NCBI RefSeq assembly: GCF_014656295.1
Contig: NZ_BNCD01000001.1
Coordinates: 1-64,000 of the forward strand
Direction of reading: 5' to 3'
DNA: 64,000 bases
Source: Streptomyces sulfonofaciens
Lineage (GTDB): Bacteria > Actinomycetota > Actinomycetes > Streptomycetales > Streptomycetaceae
Both the position numbers and the translations under genes were made by a program. Below the pieces are notes generated by a model that saw only the letters and a list, made by a program, of their open reading frames with translations, was not told where the DNA came from and ran no database searches. This document shows positions 1-7,519 of this stretch, piece after piece; the first letter of the stretch is position 1; every line of letters begins with the position of its first letter.

Positions 1-690
1 AAGCGGGTAACGGGAGGGTCGTGCCATGACCCGATCCTTTCATGAAATCGAGTCTCCATACGAGCCGGGGCGGTTCACGCACTGCCGACACTCTGCTCGT
101 GACAGCATTCCGCCAGTGCCAAGACACGTTGGCTTCTGCATACCTCAAGGACACATGAGCCTCGACCTTCCCGGGCACGCGATTCAGGCACTGATCCGCC
201 CTCGCACCGGGACGAAGGTCCGCCTACGACACACCGAGCGCGGGTTCTCTTCGCATCCACCAGCCCTGGTTCCGCCACATCGCGCGTGTATCACCGGTTC
301 GCCAGGCGGAAGCCAGCTCCCCACGGTTAAAGGCCATGGTTGCGACAGCCCAATGATGGATTGATCACCGCGTGCTCACCGGTAGGGGCGCGCGGGGGTC
401 AGCCACGTCACCCCCATCACCGCCTCAGTCACGTCCTCCCCCTCCGCGGGAGCATCCGGAGCTGGTGCGCGCCGGACCTGTTCGATCTGGCGCTCGATGC
501 CGGAAGGACGGCACCCGCCCTTCACCGAGACCGGCCCCGGCCCCGGCCCCGACGAGAACAACAAGATCAACTGATCTGGCACGGCGGCTCCAGCGCCATG
601 ATCCACTCCCCCACATGACTGAGGCCCAGGCATCCGGCTATGTACCGGCTGACCTGGGCCTTAGTCGTGCTCGCCGCGGACGCGGCGTTC
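1..690. other. Left flank: remnant or right end of a second, related integrative element
   Basis: I see no convincing complete gene here. From 556 to 734 the sequence parallels 16467-16656: the same bases that end the integrase gene and its stop codon, one TCTGGCAC copy, the same terminator-like hairpin (622-662) and the same att core. That is what the integrase-proximal end of another element of this family would look like. The stretch before 556 does not keep the intact element's integrase reading frame, so the neighbour is either decayed or a more divergent relative whose body lies outside the window. Confidence 0.55.
622..662. terminator. Hairpin matching the integrase terminator
   Basis: An inverted repeat (AGGCCCAGG at 622-630 with CCTGGGCCTT at 653-662) is the counterpart of the hairpin at 16544-16584. 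It lies between the repeated integrase 3' end and the att core of the left flank. Confidence 0.5.
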
Positions 691-734
691 GGTGCCCCCG
701 GCAGGATTCGAACCTGCGACACCCGCTTTAGGAG
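691..734. repeat. attL core, 44-base direct repeat of the tRNA-Arg 3' end
   Basis: Bases 691-734 are identical to 16613-16656, which cover the 3' part of the tRNA-Arg(CCT) gene through the T-arm and part of the anticodon region. Past 734 the tRNA match stops (GGTGCTCC instead of AGCGGTGCTC), so this copy cannot make a tRNA. This is the usual signature of a tyrosine-integrase element inserted into a tRNA 3' end. Confidence 0.85.
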
Positions 735-838
735 GGTGCTCCGGCGATCATGTCCCTGACCTGGCGAACGCCCAGGCTGCGTGGTTGCGGGTGCCGCTGG
801 CCGTGCTGGACCGTCGGTGACCGTCCGTCCCCCGTCCA

Positions 839-858
839 TCTGGCACGGATCTGGCACG
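839..858 (+). repeat. Paired TCTGGCAC direct repeats, possible integrase/Xis arm site (left)
   Basis: TCTGGCAC occurs at 839 and again at 850, an 11-base period, about 105 bases inside attL. The same pair occurs at 16486 and 16497, about 107 bases inside attR. The symmetry about both core sites suggests arm-type binding sites for integrase or excisionase. This is inference from position and repetition only. Confidence 0.45.
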
Positions 859-877
859 CGCGAGTACCGTCGAGCAC

Positions 878-1804
878 ATGATCTCTCAGGGGGCGGGCGA
901 GCCGGACGGGCGGCAGGACTTCACGGCGGAGACGGCTGGGACGGCACTGCGTGAGGCGTGCGCTGTCGCTCGCATCGACGCATCGGGGGCGGAGCTGCTG
1001 CGGCTCGGCTCGAACGCCGTCTACCGGCTGCCGTCCGCTCCGGTCATCGTCCGTATCGCCCGTGACGTGGACGCGGCGGCGGAGATGGAACGTGCCGTCG
1101 CCGTGGCTCGCTGGCTGGAGTCGGAGGACTTCCCCGCGACCCGGGTCCTGCCCGGGGTGGAGCAGCCTCTCACTGCCGGCGGTCGGGTGGTGACGTTCTG
1201 GGAGAGCGCGCAGGAGCGCGAGGAGTACGCGACGGTCACAGAGCTGGCGGACCTCTTGCGGCGGCTCCACTGGCTTGAGGAACCCGAGTCACTGCACCTG
1301 TCGTACTTCGACCCGGTGGGCAAGCTGTGGTCCTCGCTGCGTGCGATGCGCGGGGTCTCGGCAGAGGACGCGGCGTACCTTGAACAGCGCGTCGTACGCC
1401 TGGCCAAGGAGTACGAGAAGCTGGACTTCGTCCTGCCCTTCGGGATGATCCACGGCGACGCCAACATCGGCAACATACTCCGCCATCGCAACGGGCACGC
1501 GATCCTCATCGACCTGGACGGCTTCACCCTCGCACCGCGGGAGTGGGACCTGATCCTCACGGCGATCTACTCCGACCGCTTCGGCTGGCACTCCCGCGAA
1601 CAGTACGAGGACTTCGTTCACCACTACGGCTTCGACGTCATGAACTGGCCCGGGTATCGCGTCCTGGCGGACGTGCGTGAACTGATGATGGTGCTGTGGA
1701 TGGGCCAGCAGGTTGCCGGTAGCGAGAAGTCGGCTGCGGAGTTCGCGCGGCGGGTGGAGACGCTGCGCACGGACGGGAGCCGTAAGGAGTGGAGTCCGTT
1801 CTGA
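878..1804 (+). CDS. Aminoglycoside phosphotransferase (APH) family protein
   Basis: This 308-residue protein has the APH/choline-kinase fold signature. The catalytic-loop motif HGDANIGN lies at residues 192-199 and the metal-binding DLDG at 212-215, in place of the kinase HRD and DFG motifs. The N-terminal lobe contains a nucleotide-binding-like segment (LRLGSNAVYRLP, about 41-52). Members phosphorylate small hydroxylated substrates such as aminoglycosides, homoserine or sugars, and the substrate cannot be read from sequence. It is the first gene inside attL and transcribes towards the cargo, with no operon partner on its strand. As element cargo it could give resistance, but many APH-fold proteins in Streptomyces elements have no known drug substrate. 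Confidence 0.8.
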   Translation: MISQGAGEPDGRQDFTAETAGTALREACAVARIDASGAELLRLGSNAVYRLPSAPVIVRIARDVDAAAEMERAVAVARWLESEDFPATRVLPGVEQPLTAGGRVVTFWESAQEREEYATVTELADLLRRLHWLEEPESLHLSYFDPVGKLWSSLRAMRGVSAEDAAYLEQRVVRLAKEYEKLDFVLPFGMIHGDANIGNILRHRNGHAILIDLDGFTLAPREWDLILTAIYSDRFGWHSREQYEDFVHHYGFDVMNWPGYRVLADVRELMMVLWMGQQVAGSEKSAAEFARRVETLRTDGSRKEWSPF

Positions 1805-1847
1805 GGGGCTTCGGCACTCAAGTGGTTCGGTGATCGACCACCGACAC

Positions 1848-3233
1848 TCAAACCGGGACCGGACCGTCGGTCGCGATCCAAAGGCGGTGACCCGCCGCCT
1901 GTTCCGTGAGCTCTCGTAGCGCGGGCGAGGGGCCCAGCGCTTCGAGATGCCGGCGGAACTCCACCAGATACGCGGCGCACCGAGCCGACTTGAGCTGTTC
2001 ACCCATGTCGAGGGCATCAAGCGCCACCCGGCAGGCTTCCTCCACGTCCCCGGCGTGCAGGTGCGCGTCCGCGAGCACCAGGGTCGCGAAGAAGTCGCTG
2101 CGCACGTGGCTGCCGCTCATGGCGTTCTCCGCGTGGGTCACGGCCTCGCGCGCCTTCCGCACGTCGCGGAAGCAGTGAGCCGTCTCCGCCGCCAGTTCCG
2201 CGGCGTCGAAGTAGGTGATCCACTCCGGCTCGTCGCCGATGTTGGCGGCCCCCAGTGCTTTGGCGGCTTGACTGATCGCGAGTTCGGTGGCGCGGCGGTC
2301 ACCGGTACGTGCGAGAGCACGGGCCTCCATGGCGTGGAACTGCGCGCGCAGGGTCGGCGTCGCCACTCCGGAAATCCCCATGAGCGCCGCGCGGGCGAGC
2401 GTCGCAGCATGCGTGTACTGGCCCAGGAAGGTGGCCTGGTGGCTCATCGCGGACAGGATGCTGCCCGCAAGGCGCCGGTCGTTCCCGTCCTGGGCGAGCC
2501 GAAGGGCCTGGAGGAAGTAGCGCTGGGCCAGCCCGTGGTGCCCGGCATCGTAGGACATCCACCCGGCGAGCAACGTCGCCTCGGCCACCGTGGAGAACAG
2601 TGCGCGCCCCACCTTCTCGGTGTACTGCCCCTTGAGCAGTGGAGCGACATCCCGGCTCAGGTACTGGATGACGGACTGACGGGCGTGGTCGCCACCGAAC
2701 TGGTCGTCGAGCTGAGCGAACACGTCACCCGTCGACTTGATCACAGCGACGTCGGTGAGGCCCACTTTCGGCGTTCGGCCGTTCCGGGGAGCAGGGAAGG
2801 AGGCTTCCGGCGCGACCAACCAGCGGAGCGATGCCTCGTTCCACGCGGGCTCGGACGGCTCGGACTGGAGCAGCGGTTCATACCCGTTCAGGTCAGCACG
2901 CCACAACTGGTCAACGGTCGCAATGGCGGCGTCCGGACTCGCGGGGTATGCAGCGTCGAGCAGCGAGAAATCCTGACCTGTGAAGTGGCTGAGCCCCAGT
3001 TCGGCGGCCGACAGCTCGAACGCCTCGCACAGCAACGGGCCGTAGAACGCGTCCGGCGTACTGTGTCCGTTCTCCCAACTCGCGATGCGGCGCTTCACAC
3101 TGGCATCGGTCGGCAGGGTTTGGCCATGATGCGCCGCGGTACGCCGCAGCTCGCTCACCAGCCGGAGCTGACTCCAACCGCGCTGCGTGCGGGCACCCCT
3201 TAAGAGGTCCCCGACCGACTGCGCCGCGCCCAC
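1848..3233 (-). CDS. XRE-family regulator with C-terminal TPR-like region
   Basis: The protein has 461 residues from a GTG start at 3233, chosen because AGGAGG lies eight bases upstream; the frame stays open further upstream but without a ribosome site. The N-terminal part (about 10-80) is a helix-turn-helix of the Cro/C1 type, with the typical RIASWENGHSTP segment in the recognition region. The rest is alpha-helical with repeated Ala/Leu-rich helices resembling tetratricopeptide repeats, for example around the segments rich in YFLQALRLAQ and AATLARAAL. Such regulators sense a peptide or protein partner through the TPR part. It is transcribed convergently with the APH-like gene and divergently from the primase/polymerase-like gene at 3487, so the 3234-3486 gap probably holds both promoters. 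Its targets are unknown. Confidence 0.8.
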   Translation of the reverse strand: MGAAQSVGDLLRGARTQRGWSQLRLVSELRRTAAHHGQTLPTDASVKRRIASWENGHSTPDAFYGPLLCEAFELSAAELGLSHFTGQDFSLLDAAYPASPDAAIATVDQLWRADLNGYEPLLQSEPSEPAWNEASLRWLVAPEASFPAPRNGRTPKVGLTDVAVIKSTGDVFAQLDDQFGGDHARQSVIQYLSRDVAPLLKGQYTEKVGRALFSTVAEATLLAGWMSYDAGHHGLAQRYFLQALRLAQDGNDRRLAGSILSAMSHQATFLGQYTHAATLARAALMGISGVATPTLRAQFHAMEARALARTGDRRATELAISQAAKALGAANIGDEPEWITYFDAAELAAETAHCFRDVRKAREAVTHAENAMSGSHVRSDFFATLVLADAHLHAGDVEEACRVALDALDMGEQLKSARCAAYLVEFRRHLEALGPSPALRELTEQAAGHRLWIATDGPVPV

Positions 3234-3486
3234 AGTTCCCGCCTCCTGAGCCTCCAGCCATGGGCAACGTCGTCCGTTGCCACTCGTCGAATGTACGGAA
3301 CCCACAGAGCACTTGAACACCGCGTGCGCGAGATGCACGCCAGGAGGCGCGGCGTCTGACAGGGGATGACGCGCTCAGCAGAGGCTCGTCATCCCCCGTC
3401 ACCTCTCGTCATCTGTCGAGGTCAAAGACCGCGCAGCACCCTTTTCGTAAGCGGCCGCAAGGGCCGGCGAGAAGCGTCCGACCGAG

Positions 3487-4068
3487 GTGGATGACGTGCA
3501 GAGGATGACGAAGCGGGGTGCGGAATGGCTGTCCTCCGTGGCGGAGGACCCGGAACTGTGTCGAAAGCAGTGGGCTGACGACCCGCGGCGTCCCGGCACC
3601 CTGCCGACCGGTCTCGCCTTCGACATCGTGATCACCGAACAGCGACTCGGCGTCGAGACCTTCGATCAGCTCGTCAGGCGGCAGATGCCGGTAGGGCCGG
3701 TTATGGTCGACCGTGCCGCCCGAAGCATGGGCTTCTTCCTGCCCGCCAGGTCCTGCGAGCGCTTTGAGCGCCTGGTCTTCGAGGAGACGGACTCGCCTCC
3801 GGACTACCGCTACCTCCACCAGGGCTCGTTCGTAGTCGTACCGGGTCCTATCCCTCTCGCCTGCGACCGGTACCAGTGGTTGCGCGCCCCCATTCGCTGC
3901 CCCGAAAGCAGTCCACTGCGCACGGCCTCGCTGGCAGTCATGCTCGTGGCCGCTGCTGCGCTCATGGAACGCGCCGAGCACTACGGCGAGCGGTACTCCA
4001 CGGACCACTTCGGCCACGTCGAGGGCCTGGACGACGGGCAGGGATCGGCGGTCGACGATGGCGAGTGA
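3487..4068 (+). CDS. Primase/polymerase (Prim-Pol)-like small protein
   Basis: This 193-residue protein resembles the short Streptomyces proteins annotated as bifunctional DNA primase/polymerase N-terminal domain. It has an early WL..VAEDP....W.DDPR segment, then TGLAFDIV, and a central GPV run. This similarity is from memory of the family and is weak, so a catalytic role is not established. I do not see the full set of acidic catalytic residues of an archaeo-eukaryotic primase. ATG codons at 3487 and 3505 are both possible starts. Its stop overlaps the start of the next gene by 11 bases (ATGGCGAGTGA), so the pair is translationally coupled. The gene is divergent from the XRE/TPR regulator, a pairing I recall in other Streptomyces genomes. 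Confidence 0.55.
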   Translation: MDDVQRMTKRGAEWLSSVAEDPELCRKQWADDPRRPGTLPTGLAFDIVITEQRLGVETFDQLVRRQMPVGPVMVDRAARSMGFFLPARSCERFERLVFEETDSPPDYRYLHQGSFVVVPGPIPLACDRYQWLRAPIRCPESSPLRTASLAVMLVAAAALMERAEHYGERYSTDHFGHVEGLDDGQGSAVDDGE

Positions 4069-4351
4069 GAACGAGTACCCGGACGCCGCCCACTGGTCCC
4101 CGCTGGAAACCGACGAATGGTACGCAGCTCGCAACGCTGCCTCAGCGCTGCGTGAAGTCCTCACCGCGGCGGGCCTGGCCTGCGACTTCCCCTACCTGCG
4201 CGCCGATCTCAACGCCTTCGGCCACGGCCTCATCGACCTCGGCCGCGTCGCACCGGAAACTGCCGAACGCCTGGCGGAGATACTGCGGATAGCGCTGCGG
4301 TGCACCCAGGACCATCGCGATACCGCCGGCAACTGCCGCCGAACGAACTGA
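4058..4351 (+). CDS. Small hypothetical protein, paralogue of the next gene
   Basis: This 97-residue protein has no domain I recognise. Its central helix-rich part (about residues 25-80) aligns by eye with the protein encoded at 4366-4686. Shared positions include LR..GL..DF..L.AD...FG.GL..LG...P followed by an amphipathic helix ending in A..L. It starts inside the end of the Prim-Pol-like gene (11-base overlap) and is followed after 14 bases by its paralogue, so the three genes form one operon. It is hydrophilic, with no signal peptide or membrane segment. Confidence 0.65.
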   Translation: MASENEYPDAAHWSPLETDEWYAARNAASALREVLTAAGLACDFPYLRADLNAFGHGLIDLGRVAPETAERLAEILRIALRCTQDHRDTAGNCRRTN

Positions 4352-4365
4352 CCGGGAGAAAAGAC

Positions 4366-4686
4366 ATGGCAGATCGGATGGACCCGCGCCGGGTCGTGGC
4401 CCGCCGCGCGGAGAACCTGGCCGAAGCACGCCCCTACGTACGCGGCTGGGCCCAGGCCAAGCGAGCCGCCGAGACCTTGGCGGAACAGCTCCGTTCTGCC
4501 GGCCTGGAGACGGACTTCCGCGGACTCAAGGCCGACGTGTCGGTCTTCGGTGACGGCCTGGTCTGCCTCGGCACCCTCCGACCGGATGCGGTGCAGCTGA
4601 TGGCACGGCTGGTCGCAACGGGACTGACGGCGGAGATGGCGGAGCCCGCGGGCCGGACGGACCATCCGGACACCTCGGCCGCCTGA
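4366..4686 (+). CDS. Small hypothetical protein, paralogue of the previous gene
   Basis: This protein has 106 residues from the ATG at 4366, preceded by GGGAG at 4354-4358; an in-frame ATG at 4300 lies inside the preceding gene and lacks a ribosome site. The central part repeats the pattern of the upstream protein: A..LAEQLRSAGLETDF..L.AD...FG.GLV.LG...P, then a helix. Two adjacent, similar small proteins in one operon suggest a gene duplication and perhaps a hetero-oligomer. Function is unknown. The operon with the Prim-Pol-like gene ends here, and a 650-base gap follows. Confidence 0.65.
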   Translation: MADRMDPRRVVARRAENLAEARPYVRGWAQAKRAAETLAEQLRSAGLETDFRGLKADVSVFGDGLVCLGTLRPDAVQLMARLVATGLTAEMAEPAGRTDHPDTSAA

Positions 4687-5337
4687 AGTCGAACTCCGGT
4701 CCCGTCGCTCGTCCAAGAGACGACTGGCGGGGCTGTTCGATGTCCTGGCTGGTGCATAGTTCCTCGCCGAGCGCCCGGCCGGGACCGGCGCCCCAGCGCC
4801 GCAGCCCGGGCGGAGCGCGAGACAGCGAACCCGCTATCGCGAGCCATCAGCTTGGGAAGCCGCGATCCCTTGAGGCCCGTTCAGGCGCTGACCTGGGCGG
4901 AAGCTCGGTGAGCGGCCTCGGCAGGCCGGGCCGCATTCACCGTGACTCCCCACTGTTCCCCGCTCGATCTGGGGTGCGTGCCGTGGATGCTCCGAGGGGC
5001 ATACAGCTGCACACGCGCGAAGACCCCGGTCTCCGCCTTTCCGCTGGTGACGGGGTCGATGGGCACCTGAGGCAAGGCGCCCTCGGCAGGGCGAACCGGC
5101 GCACACGGCTCCGGAGGCCGTTAGCGAGGACCACGGTGGTGCAGGTCACGAGGGAGCCGACGGACCAGAACCTCGGCCTCGTCCACGCATAGTCCACGCA
5201 GAGCGCGAGTGCTGACGCCAGGGCTGGGGACCTGCGTCTGCTCCAACTGGCCCTCTGCATGCTGGTGCACCCGATAGCCTTCCATGCGCTGGTGAAGCCA
5301 GGGAAGCACATAGTGGACGGCGGAAGGACAGGACCGA
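4687..5337. other. Intergenic gap before the restriction-modification genes
   Basis: About 650 bases without a convincing gene. Open frames exist on both strands but have no ribosome site, no recognisable motif, and composition expected of chance frames in G+C-rich DNA. The G+C content falls towards the right end as the methyltransferase gene begins. It could hold decayed cargo and the promoter for the methyltransferase operon. Confidence 0.5.
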
Positions 5338-7512
5338 GTGTCGACGTTGAGCAACCTCCTGCGGCAGGTCGGACAGAAGGATCCGCAGCTGGCTGCCGAC
5401 CTAGCTAGGGAGGTGGAAGCGCTAAGCCGGCGTCGCCGCTTCGGACTCAACTTTGAACGCCACGTGCCTGAGACGGTCGATCTGCCAGGGCGGCCGGTTC
5501 GCAAGGGTGACAAGGTGCGCTTCCTAGCCGAGCGTGGGGCCCGTCCCAAGTCAGTCGATCAGCGCATCTGGAGAGTCGTTGGTCTCACGCGTACTGGGAG
5601 TGGCCGCGTTGCCACCCTCACTCGTCAAGACACTTCCGATGCGGAGGTTGAGACCGCAACCCGCTCCGTAGATGATCTCGTTGTCGTAGCGGAGTTCCGT
5701 GACGCCATTTTCCCGGGCCTCATTTCTACTGGCAAAGTCGAGCGAGGGGGCGAAAAGCCGTTCCATTCTGTTATCAATGCGGAGAACTACCACGCACTGC
5801 AGACCTTGCTCTTCACCCATGAGGGGAAAGTCGACGCCATCTTCATCGACCCCCCATACAACACTCGCGACAATGATTGGAAGTACAATAACGATTACGT
5901 CGACCCTGAAGACGATTACGCCCACTCTAAGTGGCTGGCCTTCATGGAACGGCGTCTGAAGCTCGCGAAGCGCCTTCTTAGCCCCGAGTCCTCTGCCCTT
6001 ATCGTCACAATCGACGAGAAAGAGGTCCTTCGTCTCGGCCTGCTGCTTGAGCAAACCTTCCCAGAGGCCGCTATTCAGATGGTCACGTCCGTCATTAGCG
6101 CAAAGGGGGCAGTGCGGCGCGGGAAATTCTCACGAGTCGAGGAGCATATCTTTTTCTTGACCTTCGGGGGGGCGAAAATTCACCCGTGGGAAAGTAACAT
6201 GCTCCCGTCGTACAAGGAAACACAGGAAGACGAAGCCGCCGAAGAGGTAGAAGCTGCTCCCAAGCCAATCGAATGGCTTGGCTTGCGACGTAGAGAGCCG
6301 TCCAGCGTCCGTGGTTCGCGACCGAATCAGTTCTATCCCATCTTCGTGTCCCGTGAGGATGGGACATTGCACTCTGTTGGTGATCCGATCGATGACGACG
6401 TCGATCGATCTGCCGTTCCGACCCCTGCGGGTACAGTCGCGCTTTGGCCACTAAAGCCTGACGGGACAGAAATGCTGTGGGGACTGACGCCTGAGGTTCT
6501 GAGGAAAAATTGGACTAACGGCTACGCACGGGTTAAAAACTGGAAGCCAGCCACCGCAAAGGGCACGGTTTATTACCTGCCCAGTGGCACTATTGAGCGC
6601 ATCCGCAAGGGAGAAATCACCGTCACTGGGCGAGCTGCGGATGGCGCCGTAGAAGGACACGTCACGCCAGACAGTTCAATTGTCACTCCGCCGAAGCGGG
6701 TGTGGAATATGGCGTCACACAATGCCGAGATCGGCGGTACAAGTATTCTCTCAGCGCTTATTCCAAAGCGCCACTTCCCGTACCCTAAGTCTCTGTTCGC
6801 GGTCGAGGACATCCTGCGCTTCGTTGTTGGCCCCAAAAAGGATGCTCTTGTCGTCGATTTCTTCGGCGGCTCTGGCACTACTGCTCATGCCGTTATGCGT
6901 CTGAATCGCCAAGACGAAGGATCCCGATCCAGCATCATCGTCACAAATAACGAGGTGTCGGCGAACGAGCAGGCTCGGCTGCGGACACAAGGATTGCGGC
7001 CTGGTGATGCCGAATGGGAGCGACTCGGCATCTGCGACTTCATTACTAAGCCGCGACTGCAAGCGGCAGTCACAGGTTTGACACCCGAGGGCGAGCCCAT
7101 TAAAGGAAAGTACAGGTTCGCCGACCCATTTCCTATGTCGGATGGCTTCGATGAGAACATCGAATTTTTTACGATGACTTATGAAGCTCCGCGAGCAGTT
7201 GCACATCACCGTTCTTTCGAGGCTGTGGCTCCCCTGCTTTGGCTTAAGGCCGGAGCACGAGGACGTCGTATAGAGAACGCGCGCGACGGCTTTGATATCG
7301 CTGACTCATACGGCGTGCTTTTTGACATGGATTACTCGCACGACTTTCTGACCGCTCTTGCAGAGGTCGATAGCGTACGAATGGCGTTCATCGTGACTGA
7401 CGACGACCGTAGCTTCCAAATGGTCTGCTCAGAGCTTCCAGGCCACGTAGAACCAGTGCGCTTGTACGAGTCTTATCTGACGAATTTCACAATCAACACG
7501 GGCAGGGAGTAA
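5338..7512 (+). CDS. Type III-like DNA methyltransferase (Mod subunit)
   Basis: This 724-residue site-specific DNA methyltransferase probably makes N6-methyladenine. The catalytic motif DPPYNT lies at residues 171-176 and the S-adenosylmethionine motif FFGGSGTT at about 505-512. Motif IV before motif I is the beta-class order used by type III Mod proteins. The region between them is the expected place for target recognition. A GTG start at 5338 follows a purine-rich GGAAGGACAGGA segment. The Res gene starts eight bases after its stop, so the two form an operon. Base composition differs from the neighbours: the 60 bases from 6901 contain 31 G+C, and codons ending in A or T are common. This points to acquisition from outside Streptomyces. 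Mod protects host DNA and supplies specificity to the nuclease. Confidence 0.9.
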   Translation: MSTLSNLLRQVGQKDPQLAADLAREVEALSRRRRFGLNFERHVPETVDLPGRPVRKGDKVRFLAERGARPKSVDQRIWRVVGLTRTGSGRVATLTRQDTSDAEVETATRSVDDLVVVAEFRDAIFPGLISTGKVERGGEKPFHSVINAENYHALQTLLFTHEGKVDAIFIDPPYNTRDNDWKYNNDYVDPEDDYAHSKWLAFMERRLKLAKRLLSPESSALIVTIDEKEVLRLGLLLEQTFPEAAIQMVTSVISAKGAVRRGKFSRVEEHIFFLTFGGAKIHPWESNMLPSYKETQEDEAAEEVEAAPKPIEWLGLRRREPSSVRGSRPNQFYPIFVSREDGTLHSVGDPIDDDVDRSAVPTPAGTVALWPLKPDGTEMLWGLTPEVLRKNWTNGYARVKNWKPATAKGTVYYLPSGTIERIRKGEITVTGRAADGAVEGHVTPDSSIVTPPKRVWNMASHNAEIGGTSILSALIPKRHFPYPKSLFAVEDILRFVVGPKKDALVVDFFGGSGTTAHAVMRLNRQDEGSRSSIIVTNNEVSANEQARLRTQGLRPGDAEWERLGICDFITKPRLQAAVTGLTPEGEPIKGKYRFADPFPMSDGFDENIEFFTMTYEAPRAVAHHRSFEAVAPLLWLKAGARGRRIENARDGFDIADSYGVLFDMDYSHDFLTALAEVDSVRMAFIVTDDDRSFQMVCSELPGHVEPVRLYESYLTNFTINTGRE

Positions 7513-7519
7513 CTGCACG

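Noticed and set aside
26..364. 112-codon frame at the window start
   Set aside because: No ribosome site or recognisable domain and ordinary chance-frame composition; kept as part of the flank.
4741..5192. Open frames in the gap before the Mod gene
   Set aside because: No ribosome site, domain or consistent codon bias on either strand.
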